From JACRBE01 sp964429005 (GTDB lineage: Bacteria; Chlamydiota; Chlamydiia; Chlamydiales; JACRBE01), in contig CAYSAJ010000036.1 of the NCBI GenBank assembly GCA_964429005.1, positions 1-14,054 of the forward strand: a stretch of DNA of 14,054 nt, read 5' to 3'. The translations under genes and the position numbers were made by a program. Below the pieces are notes generated by a model, which was not told the DNA's origin, searched no databases, and was given only the letters and a program-made list of their open reading frames with translations. Of the stretch, positions 7,401 through 13,249 are shown in pieces (within the stretch, counting starts at the first letter, position 1; every line of letters begins with the position of its first letter).

Positions 7401-8639
7401 ATGTTTCGCTCTGAGCGACAATATCGCACATTTTTAACCATCTTGATGACCTATCTACTCGATTTAGTTGGGTTTTCCATCGTATTTCCTGTTTTAGCTC
7501 CGATGCTTTTAAATCCAGATCTTCACTTTTTTGCTAACGACACCTTAGAAATTACCCGCACAACAACGATTGGTCTTCTTTTTTCCATCTTCGGTATCAG
7601 CCAGTTTTTTGGAGCTCCGGTTGCAGGCGCTTTAGCTGATCACTATGGCCGATTGAAGATCTTTCTATTTACAATAGGACTCAGTGTTTTTGGGTATTTG
7701 CTCCTTGCCTTTAGTGTTTATCAGCAAAGTTTATTGTGGCTTTTCGTAGGACGGCTCGTTACGGGTTTTTGTTCAGGAAATTTTGCACTAGCTCAATCAG
7801 CTACAGCTGACTTAACCGATGTAAAACATCGCAGCAAGGCTTTTGGCATTTTGCTTGGCGTCGGAGGTCTTGGATTTGTGGCGGGGCCCTGGATTGGAGG
7901 AAAACTAGCTAATCCCCAGTGGCTCTTTGGTTCGAGTGCATTTATCTTTGCCGCGATAGCATCTCTCATAAACTTTGTGATGGTCTACTTCTTCTTTGAA
8001 GAAACATGGAAAAGAAAAACAGATAAAGCGCATATGAACCTTATATGCACTTTCAAAGATATCGGCCGCGTATTTCACCTTAAAAAACTTCGAATTATTT
8101 TAATAGCCTACTTACTCTTCTCGATCGGCTGGGGATTTTTCTTAATCTTCTCACCTACTTACTTAGTCCAAAAGTTCTCTTTAGGATCTGATAAAATTGG
8201 TGACATCTTTGCCTACATGGCCATTAACTGGTTTTTTGTATCGATGTATTTGAATAAAGAACTCTCAGGAAAGTTTTCGTTGCATGCGTTAATTATTGCT
8301 GGAACCTTGATTTCATGCCTCGGAGTAACACTTTTTGTAGTGCCAGCACTTCTATGGCCCTATTGGATCATCATCCCGATCGCCCTTCTTGGAGGAGCTC
8401 TCAGCTGGGTGAATTTAGGAGCGATCCTATCCATGGAGGCATCAGAAGAAATGCAAGGAAGAGCGATGGGGGCTGGAGGGGCTATGTGGTCTATTGGACA
8501 AATCATCGCACCTCTCGCTGCAGGGCCTTTAGCCGGATGGAACATTTATTCTCCGATGCTTGTCGGAGCCCTATTTATTTTCTTTTCATTTCTCTATTTT
8601 ACCATCGTGCATCGAGCTCCCAAAAACAAAGCCGCTTAA
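7401..8639 (+). CDS. MFS drug/H+ antiporter, TetA-like (DHA1) family
   Basis: A 412-residue major facilitator with about 12 hydrophobic segments, the normal length for DHA1 antiporters. Motif A between helices 2 and 3 is GALADHYGRLKIF (77-89). The antiporter motif C in helix 5 reads GVGGLGFVAGPWIGG (153-167). The N-terminal helix carries DLVGFSIVFPVLAPML, as in TetA-type proteins. It probably exports a small hydrophobic compound across the inner membrane in exchange for protons; tetracycline specificity cannot be claimed. AAGGAG lies 7 nt before the ATG. It follows two acetyltransferase genes after 66 bp, with TATAAT-like elements at 7367 and 7380 in that gap but no convincing -35. Its stop codon lies inside the terminator stem at 8622-8657. 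Confidence 0.86.
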   Translation: MFRSERQYRTFLTILMTYLLDLVGFSIVFPVLAPMLLNPDLHFFANDTLEITRTTTIGLLFSIFGISQFFGAPVAGALADHYGRLKIFLFTIGLSVFGYLLLAFSVYQQSLLWLFVGRLVTGFCSGNFALAQSATADLTDVKHRSKAFGILLGVGGLGFVAGPWIGGKLANPQWLFGSSAFIFAAIASLINFVMVYFFFEETWKRKTDKAHMNLICTFKDIGRVFHLKKLRIILIAYLLFSIGWGFFLIFSPTYLVQKFSLGSDKIGDIFAYMAINWFFVSMYLNKELSGKFSLHALIIAGTLISCLGVTLFVVPALLWPYWIIIPIALLGGALSWVNLGAILSMEASEEMQGRAMGAGGAMWSIGQIIAPLAAGPLAGWNIYSPMLVGALFIFFSFLYFTIVHRAPKNKAA

Positions 8640-8657
8640 TAAAGCGGCTTTGTTTTT
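8622..8657. terminator. Perfect bidirectional intrinsic terminator
   Basis: A perfect 16-bp stem: left arm 8622-8637, loop AATA, right arm 8642-8657. The core is GCCGCTT paired with AAGCGGC, flanked by AAAAAC and GTTTTT, so each strand ends in a T-tract. It contains the TAA of the plus-strand MFS gene, and the TAA of the convergent minus-strand small gene begins within it, so it should terminate both genes. Confidence 0.9.
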
Positions 8658-8913
8658 AGTTCCTTTGAACATTTCGCTGAAATACAGGAAATAGGGATCC
8701 TACTGCTCTCGTTTGATCAGCAAATCTTCTTAAAAGAAAATGCCCTCTAGCTTCTATTTCATGGATGAAGGTTGTTTGAATCGCATGAACATCAAATAAG
8801 AGATCGTCTAGATTCCTACCTATAGAGACTACGTTTTGACCGATTAAAGAAAAAGCTTCATACAAGCCCCATCCCATATCAACGGTTTGCAGTAAAACGC
8901 CCATATTTTCCAT
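8656..8913 (-). CDS. Small protein of unknown function (85 aa)
   Basis: No family recognised. The 85-residue product is predicted to be mainly helical. It has a moderately hydrophobic start (GVLLQTVDMGWGLYEAFSLI) and a basic C-terminal third (ARGHFLLRRFADQTRA), with no clear membrane segment and no signal peptide. The case for a real gene is an AGGGG ribosome site 7 nt before the ATG and a stop codon that begins inside the shared bidirectional terminator. It is convergent with the MFS gene. Confidence 0.62.
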   Translation of the reverse strand: MENMGVLLQTVDMGWGLYEAFSLIGQNVVSIGRNLDDLLFDVHAIQTTFIHEIEARGHFLLRRFADQTRAVGSLFPVFQRNVQRN

Positions 8914-9013
8914 AAGTTTCCCCTAATAAAAACTGGAGCAAACTATATCAAGGGGATATAAAACTAAAAATAGAAGAGATTATTTTAAGCTGATTTCTAA
9001 GATCTACAAATGA

Positions 9014-9045
9014 ATGTTGAAGAAGCGTTATAGCTCCTTCAACAT
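9014..9045 (-). terminator. Candidate hairpin terminator after the lysine-poor gene
   Basis: A 9-bp stem (ATGTTGAAG with CTTCAACAT), an A/C mismatch, then 3 more pairs and a 6-nt loop. It lies about 60 bp downstream of the minus-strand gene ending at 9104. A smaller hairpin, GGTGT/ACACC, sits between at about 9062-9077. The T-tract after either is poor, so the terminator role is tentative. Confidence 0.4.
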
Positions 9046-9103
9046 ATCCTAAAAGAGACATAGGTGTTATATGACACCAAAATAGACAACCTAGACTTTT
9101 TAT

Positions 9104-10099
9104 TTATCTTCCGCCACCAGAAGCCCATCTAATGCTATCTAGAGCAGAAGCTCCACTGCCTCCGCCTGATCTGCCTAGTCCAACAGCCTCAGCTGCAGGG
9201 GGTGCTGCAGGGGGTGCTGCAGGCAGTGCAGGAGTTGCACTCCACCCTGTTAATCGAGCTACGCCGCCTCCTGTTGCAGTAGCAACCAAAACAGCACTAG
9301 CAGGAACAGTATGCGGAGGACCCTTTCCTTCAGCAGCGTCTCTTAAACGCTCAAAACTTTCACGTACTATACGACCATCCCCAAGATCTGATCTTTCAAT
9401 AGACGTACTTCCCCACGGAGCTTCAGTTGATCCGATAGGAGAATGAGTTCCACGAACTCCTCTGGAAATTTGAATAGATTGAATAATTGCATCTGATCCT
9501 CTTACAAAAACAGCCGCTGTGACATGATGCGCTCTCCAATCTCTCGGCAAAGGAAGGCCCTCTGGAAAAATCGCACTAACTGCTTTCATAATTCTATAGG
9601 CAATTGGCGCATTCTCTTCAGGCTTGAGGCTTCCGACTGCAGCTTCTAATCCCTGAGGAACCACAGGATATCGCTGAATAATGACTTCATCACCTCTTGT
9701 GTCTACTCTAACCAGCGCAGATTCACTCCCAGTAGCTTCTTCAAAAACTGTAGGAGATATTGCACTTCCTGTGTAATCTGTTAAAGCAGCCCTTGCTTGG
9801 TAAGCTCCTTCTCTATATTCTGCTATTGTTGCTGTTACTGAAGCACTCGTTCCACTTCTGACAATACGAACCGTCGCAGCTCTGTAGAAATCTGAAGTAG
9901 GCCCGCCCGAATGAGCAGCAGAAGCTGTCGCTCCATTCGCCGCAATCATGAAATGAACAATCGCCTCCCCCCCTTTGGGAACACTTGTGAGTAAGTCTCG
10001 AGTTTGGGAATGAGTCGTTAATTCGCTATATAAATTAGCCGCTGCTAATTCGGTTGTTGTGCGGCTGACTAGAGCAGTTGAAGGTAAAGCTGCTGCCAT
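9104..10099 (-). CDS. Lysine-poor, Ala/Ser/Thr/Gly-rich protein of unknown function
   Basis: No family recognised. The 331-residue product has no transmembrane segment and no classical signal peptide. It starts with an Ala/Thr/Ser-rich region, has an alternating central part (SVTATIAEYREGAYQARAAL, then VRVDTRGDEVIIQRYPVV) that looks beta-rich, and ends in low complexity: Pro-Ala repeats (about 290-300) then a Gly/Ser-rich tail ending GGGR. It contains 4 lysines, 25 arginines and no cysteine, very unlike most neighbours. AAGGA lies about 10 nt before the ATG. It follows the gene at 10130-10561 after 30 bp on the same strand, so the two are probably co-transcribed. A secreted or host-exposed protein is possible but only inferred. 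Confidence 0.68.
   Translation of the reverse strand: MAAALPSTALVSRTTTELAAANLYSELTTHSQTRDLLTSVPKGGEAIVHFMIAANGATASAAHSGGPTSDFYRAATVRIVRSGTSASVTATIAEYREGAYQARAALTDYTGSAISPTVFEEATGSESALVRVDTRGDEVIIQRYPVVPQGLEAAVGSLKPEENAPIAYRIMKAVSAIFPEGLPLPRDWRAHHVTAAVFVRGSDAIIQSIQISRGVRGTHSPIGSTEAPWGSTSIERSDLGDGRIVRESFERLRDAAEGKGPPHTVPASAVLVATATGGGVARLTGWSATPALPAAPPAAPPAAEAVGLGRSGGGSGASALDSIRWASGGGR
9192..9227 (+). repeat. 12-bp tandem repeat encoding Pro-Ala repeats
   Basis: Two identical copies of GCTGCAGGGGGT (9192-9203 and 9204-9215) are followed by a third degenerate copy, GCTGCAGGCAGT (9216-9227). The array is in frame with the minus-strand gene, where each unit encodes four Ala/Pro residues. The period is a multiple of 3, so copy-number changes would keep the frame. 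Confidence 0.85.
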
Positions 10100-10129
10100 A
10101 AAAATACCATCCTTTATTGATAAAACTTA

Positions 10130-10561
10130 TTAATTTAACTTAATAATTCCTGATGCCTGTGCTGCGCCATTTCCTGATCCAATTGTCACTCCAGCCCTTC
10201 TCAAGGCATCTGCTGTAGCGGCAGCTTGAGCCAGAGTAATCTGTTGAGAACGAGAAACTGATCCCCCTTCACTTGTTGGAAAAGGAGATCTAGCATGAGC
10301 TGTGCCAAGATTTGAGCTTGGTGAAGGCTTTTGCTGAAAAAACAAGGCTGCGACCCTTTCTATGAGGGCGATCAAAAGCCCGGCTACTGGAATCGCTTCT
10401 AATAGAGCTAAAGTGCGATGTCCCCATAGTAAACTAGATGACATCTCTTTCTTTTGTGAAGTTTCCCAATGCCTCACTGAATAAGGAAGGGCTGAAAAGC
10501 CTCCAAGGGCAGATAGTCCTAAATCATAAGGTGAAAGTTGATAGGAATTTAAAAAAGCCAT
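10130..10561 (-). CDS. Small protein with one hydrophobic segment, unknown function
   Basis: No family assigned. The 143-residue product has a hydrophobic stretch at about residues 50-75 (LALLEAIPVAGLLIALIERV, then AALFF), probably one membrane helix or hairpin. This type of EAIPVxGxxxALIE segment is familiar from many small chlamydial proteins of unknown function, from memory only. The C-terminal half is Ser/Gln/Ala-rich and low in charge, with only 4 lysines. The ribosome site is weak (GGG 6 nt before the ATG). It is the first gene of a probable bicistron with the lysine-poor gene, whose start follows 30 bp after its stop. A membrane or inclusion-membrane protein is a reasonable guess. Confidence 0.62.
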   Translation of the reverse strand: MAFLNSYQLSPYDLGLSALGGFSALPYSVRHWETSQKKEMSSSLLWGHRTLALLEAIPVAGLLIALIERVAALFFQQKPSPSSNLGTAHARSPFPTSEGGSVSRSQQITLAQAAATADALRRAGVTIGSGNGAAQASGIIKLN

Positions 10562-10636
10562 AAAAACCCATTATTTGACTGGTTTTGAAAACAAACTTTA
10601 ACAAAAGACTGATTTAATTTCATTAATTTAATAAAT

Positions 10637-10666
10637 TTGATAGATATTTAAAATTTTAATTATACA
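10637..10666 (+). promoter_or_regulatory. Putative promoter for the EamA-like gene
   Basis: TTGATA at 10637-10642 and TATACA at 10661-10666 are separated by 18 bp in a very AT-rich spacer. Transcription would begin near 10673, giving a leader of about 80 nt before the start at 10756. Confidence 0.35.
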
Positions 10667-10755
10667 AATCAACATCTTAATCTTAATTTAGAAGAGAGTG
10701 TAGCCAAAAACTCGTGAATTTGAGAAATTACTCTTATTTCTCGCAAAGGTCATAC

Positions 10756-11634
10756 ATGCCCCTCACCCATTTTGCTCTTCTCGTTGTTTTGGTCTCCATC
10801 TGGGGATTTAACTTTGTTGTTATTAAAATAGGACTCGAGGGAATCTCACCTGTCATGCTGTGCTTTGCAAGGTTTTTTCTAGCGAGTATCCCCTTTGTTT
10901 TCTTTGTGAAGAGACCCAAAGCAAGCTTTACTAAGGTGGTCTCTTATGGCCTCATCATGTTTGCATTGCAATTTTCTCTCTTATTTATTGGGATGAAAGT
11001 AGGCATTAGCCCAGGCCTTGCTTCACTTCTTCTTCAAGTTCAAGTCTTTTTCACAATTGCTCTTGCTGTGTTTCTTTTTAAGGAAAAGCTCCACATCACC
11101 CAAGTTTTGGGTGCACTTATCGGCATTTCGGGGATTGTTTTGATTTGGCATCACACGAGAGGTGAAATTACGATGGCTGGCTTTATGTTTGTCATGGGAG
11201 CTGCCTTTTTTTGGAGCATTGGAAATGCGATTTCAAAGACGATTGATAAAAATGAAATGATTCCTCTAGTGATTTGGGCAAGTTTTATAGCCTGGCCACC
11301 TCTATTACTCTTGTCTCTAGTTTTAGACGGGCCTACATCAGTTATGAGTACAATTAGTCACTTTGGAATACGCTCTTTAGGTGCCACAGCTTATATCGCC
11401 TATTTTTCGACACTCTTTGGATTTCTTACCTGGAACTATCTTTTACACAAAAACACACTAGCTACTGTTGCTCCGTTTACATTATTTGTACCGATCGTAG
11501 CGGTCATTAGCTCCTCTCTCTATTTTCACGAGCCTTTTCCTCTTTGGAAATTAGGTGCAGGGTTTCTTGTCATGTCCGGACTTGTTATTAACACCTTCGG
11601 ACCACGCTTTTTTCCTAAAAAGCCTATAAATTGA
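10756..11634 (+). CDS. eamA: DMT/EamA-family exporter, probable O-acetylserine/cysteine exporter
   Basis: A 292-residue drug/metabolite transporter with about ten hydrophobic helices in two EamA repeats, the normal length. It closely resembles E. coli EamA as I remember it: an early SIWGFNFVVIKIGL segment, then PGLASLLLQVQVFFTIALAV, FMFVMGAAFFWSIGNAISK and a late LFVPIVAVISSSLYFHEP. The family exports cysteine-pathway metabolites across the inner membrane, but many relatives carry other amino acids or purines. The frame is open back to a GTG at 10714, but the ATG at 10756 has AAAGG 7 nt upstream and starts directly at the first helix, so I choose it. The 3' end overlaps a convergent membrane-protein gene by 11 bp, with no terminator seen. 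Confidence 0.82.
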   Translation: MPLTHFALLVVLVSIWGFNFVVIKIGLEGISPVMLCFARFFLASIPFVFFVKRPKASFTKVVSYGLIMFALQFSLLFIGMKVGISPGLASLLLQVQVFFTIALAVFLFKEKLHITQVLGALIGISGIVLIWHHTRGEITMAGFMFVMGAAFFWSIGNAISKTIDKNEMIPLVIWASFIAWPPLLLLSLVLDGPTSVMSTISHFGIRSLGATAYIAYFSTLFGFLTWNYLLHKNTLATVAPFTLFVPIVAVISSSLYFHEPFPLWKLGAGFLVMSGLVINTFGPRFFPKKPIN

Positions 11635-12046
11635 GCAGGGCTGCAATAAACCAAGAAATAATCAAAATAGTAACAGGTAGATGCTCTAGATCTGGAATGG
11701 GGTGATCCTTTATGGGAGGGAGCACTTTGATTGTTTGAGAAAAATGCTCTTTCATATGTTTCTTTCTCTCCTCTGAGCAACCAAAGAAATAAGGAATCCA
11801 CCAAGAGAGGATATGTCCTACCAAAAACAAAACAGCGATGAGGAAAGCGATTGAAGTCACAATAGGCTTTTTGTCTATGAAACTCAATATCGATGCTGCC
11901 AAAGGAAGAAGATAATTAAATATCTCCCACTTTCGATTTTCTTTGGTGTGATTTTTTACATCATTGAAAGGGTGGAGATCATAAAAATCTATAAGAAGTA
12001 GATAAACCACTAGAACTACTGGAATAAGTGTCGCGGCCCAAGTCAT
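11624..12046 (-). CDS. Small integral membrane protein, unknown function
   Basis: No family recognised with confidence. The 140-residue product has about four hydrophobic segments, near residues 4-20, 42-57, 64-86 and 122-138. A WWIPYFFGCSEERKKHMKEH turn and a Pro-rich PPIKDHPIPDLEHLP loop follow the third helix. An AGGA ribosome site is 9 nt before the ATG. A weak promoter-like pair (TTGCTC, 17 bp, TATATA on the minus strand) and a small hairpin with arms at 12062-12066 and 12072-12076 lie just upstream. The gene is convergent with the EamA-like exporter and overlaps it by 11 bp. Confidence 0.7.
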   Translation of the reverse strand: MTWAATLIPVVLVVYLLLIDFYDLHPFNDVKNHTKENRKWEIFNYLLPLAASILSFIDKKPIVTSIAFLIAVLFLVGHILSWWIPYFFGCSEERKKHMKEHFSQTIKVLPPIKDHPIPDLEHLPVTILIISWFIAALLNL

Positions 12047-12129
12047 ATTTTGTTCCTAATCATGGGATTACCCCATCTTATATAACCAGATTTCCTTTGA
12101 AGAGCAACCAAAAAATATCAGGGCTAAGC

Positions 12130-12158
12130 TTAACATTGATGATTGTAAAAAATATATT
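12130..12158 (+). promoter_or_regulatory. Near-consensus sigma70-type promoter
   Basis: TTAACA (12130-12135, 5 of 6 to consensus) and TATATT (12153-12158, 5 of 6) are separated by exactly 17 bp. Transcription would begin near 12165. The only coding sequence it can serve is the short ORF at 12201-12374, or a small RNA running toward the hairpin at 12361-12398. Confidence 0.55.
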
Positions 12159-12200
12159 GATCGATAAGAATGGGCAATAGAACCCTCACGGAGCAGCCGA

Positions 12201-12374
12201 TTGTTTTGTATGGTGTACAAATTCATCCCAGAATTTCATGAAATTTCTTATGCGATTTGCAGTTTTATTCCTTTTGTTTTGCTAATTGCTACTTATGTAA
12301 TCCGCAATAAAAATACCGTTAAGCGAAGAAAATTTCTAAAAAACAAATTAAAACATAGAAAAGGCGCTCTTTGA
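12201..12374 (+). CDS. Possible small membrane protein (54-57 aa), too short for routine gene calling
   Basis: An open frame of 57 codons if started at TTG 12201, or 54 from ATG 12210. GGAG at 12190-12193 is 7 nt before the TTG but too far from the ATG, which favours the TTG start. The product has one hydrophobic helix (YAICSFIPFVLLIATYVI) followed by a strongly basic tail (RNKNTVKRRKFLKNKLKHRK). A good promoter lies 43 bp upstream. It could be a small single-pass membrane protein or a toxic peptide. Alternatively the transcript is a non-coding RNA. Nothing recognisable by family. The rest of 12047-12414 holds no other gene I can support. Confidence 0.4.
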   Translation: MFCMVYKFIPEFHEISYAICSFIPFVLLIATYVIRNKNTVKRRKFLKNKLKHRKGAL

Positions 12375-12398
12375 CAGAGGTAGTGCCAAATAGCGCCT
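12361..12398 (-). terminator. Intrinsic terminator of the KGG stress gene
   Basis: On the minus strand AGGCGCT and AGCGCCT form a 7-bp stem around a 23-nt loop, followed by TTTTCT. It sits about 30 bp after the stop of the KGG gene. A second segment, AGTGCC at 12382-12387, could pair (with one G-U) with the same GGCGCT arm at 12363-12368, giving an alternative, shorter hairpin. On the plus strand there is no T-tract. Confidence 0.6.
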
Positions 12399-12427
12399 CC
12401 AATTAATAAGGGACTCAAACAGTTATC

Positions 12428-12640
12428 TCACTGACTCTCTTTCTTTCCTCCTTTTCTCCCCATTTCAGCATAACCCTCGGTTCCCAATTGCTCTTTACGA
12501 GCCTCTCCTCCTTTCTGTCCAAGTTGGGAATATCCTTCAGATCCAAGTTGTTGCTTTCGAGTTTCGCCTCCTTTTTGGGCAATATTAGAGACCCTTTTTT
12601 TATCCATTGAGGCAAATCCTCTTTTTTTGGTTGTAGTCAT
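12428..12640 (-). CDS. KGG-repeat stress-induced hydrophilin (GsiB/con-10-like)
   Basis: A 70-residue highly hydrophilic protein of the KGG (stress-induced) family. Three units of the type GFAxMxxKGG or GYxxLGxKGG are visible: 8-25 (ending QKGG), 36-45 (GYSQLGQKGG) and 57-65 (GYAEMGRKGG), linked by EARKEQLGTE-type spacers. Such proteins accumulate in general stress, stationary phase or spore states in bacteria and fungi and resemble desiccation-protecting hydrophilins. GGAGG stands 6 nt before the ATG, an excellent ribosome site. It is divergent from the hctB-like gene across a 327-bp control region with a 13-bp palindrome, and ends before its own terminator. Expression in a late or infectious stage is inference. 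Confidence 0.85.
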   Translation of the reverse strand: MTTTKKRGFASMDKKRVSNIAQKGGETRKQQLGSEGYSQLGQKGGEARKEQLGTEGYAEMGRKGGKKESQ

Positions 12641-12967
12641 ACTAAACCTCCGTTGTTGTGATCCTTTGGGGTATATTTACAATCTGTCTCACTCACAATT
12701 TGTGAATCAAACATAATTATTATTACATTTTATACAGGTTTAAAATTCAACAAACAGGCAGACAATAGCATTTATTTATTGCCGAACTAACACCTGTAAA
12801 ATTGTCTGACAGAATTTTTTTATTTGTTTTTATTTTTATAAAAAACCTCTAAAAACACTTCAGAGCGTGATCGAAAGAAAAATGAAAATATTTATTATAA
12901 TTAATATTGAAGGAAATTTACCTATTGATTATGGAGAGAATTAAAAAACCAATCATAGGGGTAACCA
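12641..12967. other. Divergent control region between the KGG and hctB-like genes
   Basis: 327 bp, very AT-rich, no gene of normal size. It contains the palindrome at 12693-12705. It also holds two interleaved inverted repeats: ACAGGT (12734) with ACCTGT (12792), and CAGACAAT (12759) with ATTGTCTG (12801). A TATAAT at 12896-12901 lies about 70 bp before the histone start with no good -35. A 14-codon leader frame (12931-12975) overlaps the histone start. A/T runs around 12815-12845 may be bent DNA. Confidence 0.5.
12693..12705. promoter_or_regulatory. Candidate operator palindrome upstream of the KGG gene
   Basis: TCACAA T TTGTGA is a perfect 6-bp inverted repeat around one central base, 53 bp upstream of the KGG start codon. 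It overlaps a weak -35-like element (TTGTGA on the minus strand, 17 bp from TATACC), a position suited to a repressor or activator. The binding protein is unknown. Confidence 0.35.
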
Positions 12968-13249
12968 ATGGCTAAACATGTAGCTAGAAAAAAAACAGCA
13001 AAAAGAAAAACTGCTGCTAAAAGAAAAACAGTTAGAAAAGCTGCTAAAAAAACTGCTCGTAAAACAGTGAGAAAAGCTGCTAAAAGAAAAACTGCTAAGA
13101 AAACAGCTAAGAAAGCTGCTAAGAAAACAGTTAGAAAAGCTGCGAAGAGAAAATCTCCTGCTAAAAGAAAAACAACTCGCAGAAAAACAGCCAAGAAAGC
13201 TGAAAGCAAAATGGAAGAGAGCGCAATGGGAACTTGCGGTTCTTGCTAA
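12968..13249 (+). CDS. hctB: Histone H1-like protein Hc2 (HctB-like) with cysteine-containing tail
   Basis: A 93-residue, extremely basic Lys/Arg/Ala/Thr protein of the chlamydial Hc2 type, which condenses the chromosome when reticulate bodies turn into elementary bodies. The heptad TVRKAAK occurs three times (21-27, 33-39, 54-60) among KKTA/KRKT units. KSPAKRK at 62-68 resembles the SPxK minor-groove motif of H1 tails. The body ends near residue 78 and is followed by ESKMEESAMGTCGSC, a mildly acidic tail with two cysteines as a CxxC, which is unusual for Hc2. AGGGG lies 6 nt before the ATG. It is divergent from the KGG stress gene and overlaps the convergent fic gene by 4 bp. Generic AlgP-like Lys/Ala-rich proteins look similar, but the overall context favours Hc2. 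Confidence 0.85.
   Translation: MAKHVARKKTAKRKTAAKRKTVRKAAKKTARKTVRKAAKRKTAKKTAKKAAKKTVRKAAKRKSPAKRKTTRRKTAKKAESKMEESAMGTCGSC
13012..13150 (+). repeat. Degenerate Lys/Ala-codon repeats within the hctB-like gene
   Basis: Irregular direct repeats built from AAAACAGTTAGAAAAGCTGC-type and AAAGCTGCTAAGAAAACAGC-type units encode the TVRKAAK and TAKKAAK motifs. Such arrays cause the size variation of Hc2 between strains by recombination. The antisense frame is fully open only because of this codon bias. Confidence 0.7.

Noticed and set aside
9132..9446. Plus-strand frame of 104 codons rich in Ala, Gly and Pro
   Set aside because: Antisense reading of the low-complexity tail of the minus-strand lysine-poor gene; no ribosome site. 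The minus-strand gene has one and a gene partner.
12238..12285. 15-codon peptide MKFLMRFAVLFLLFC resembling a lipoprotein signal
   Set aside because: It stops right after the cysteine, has no ribosome site, and lies in another frame inside the better supported 57-codon ORF.
12415..12615. Alternative minus-strand frame overlapping the KGG gene
   Set aside because: The KGG frame has a perfect GGAGG site and a known repeat family; this one is a shifted shadow.
12922..13209. Minus-strand frame of about 95 codons encoding a Phe/Leu/Ala-rich hydrophobic protein
   Set aside because: It is the antisense of the Lys/Ala-rich hctB-like gene; AAA and GCT codons read backwards as TTT and AGC, giving an artificial hydrophobic repeat. 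No ribosome site.
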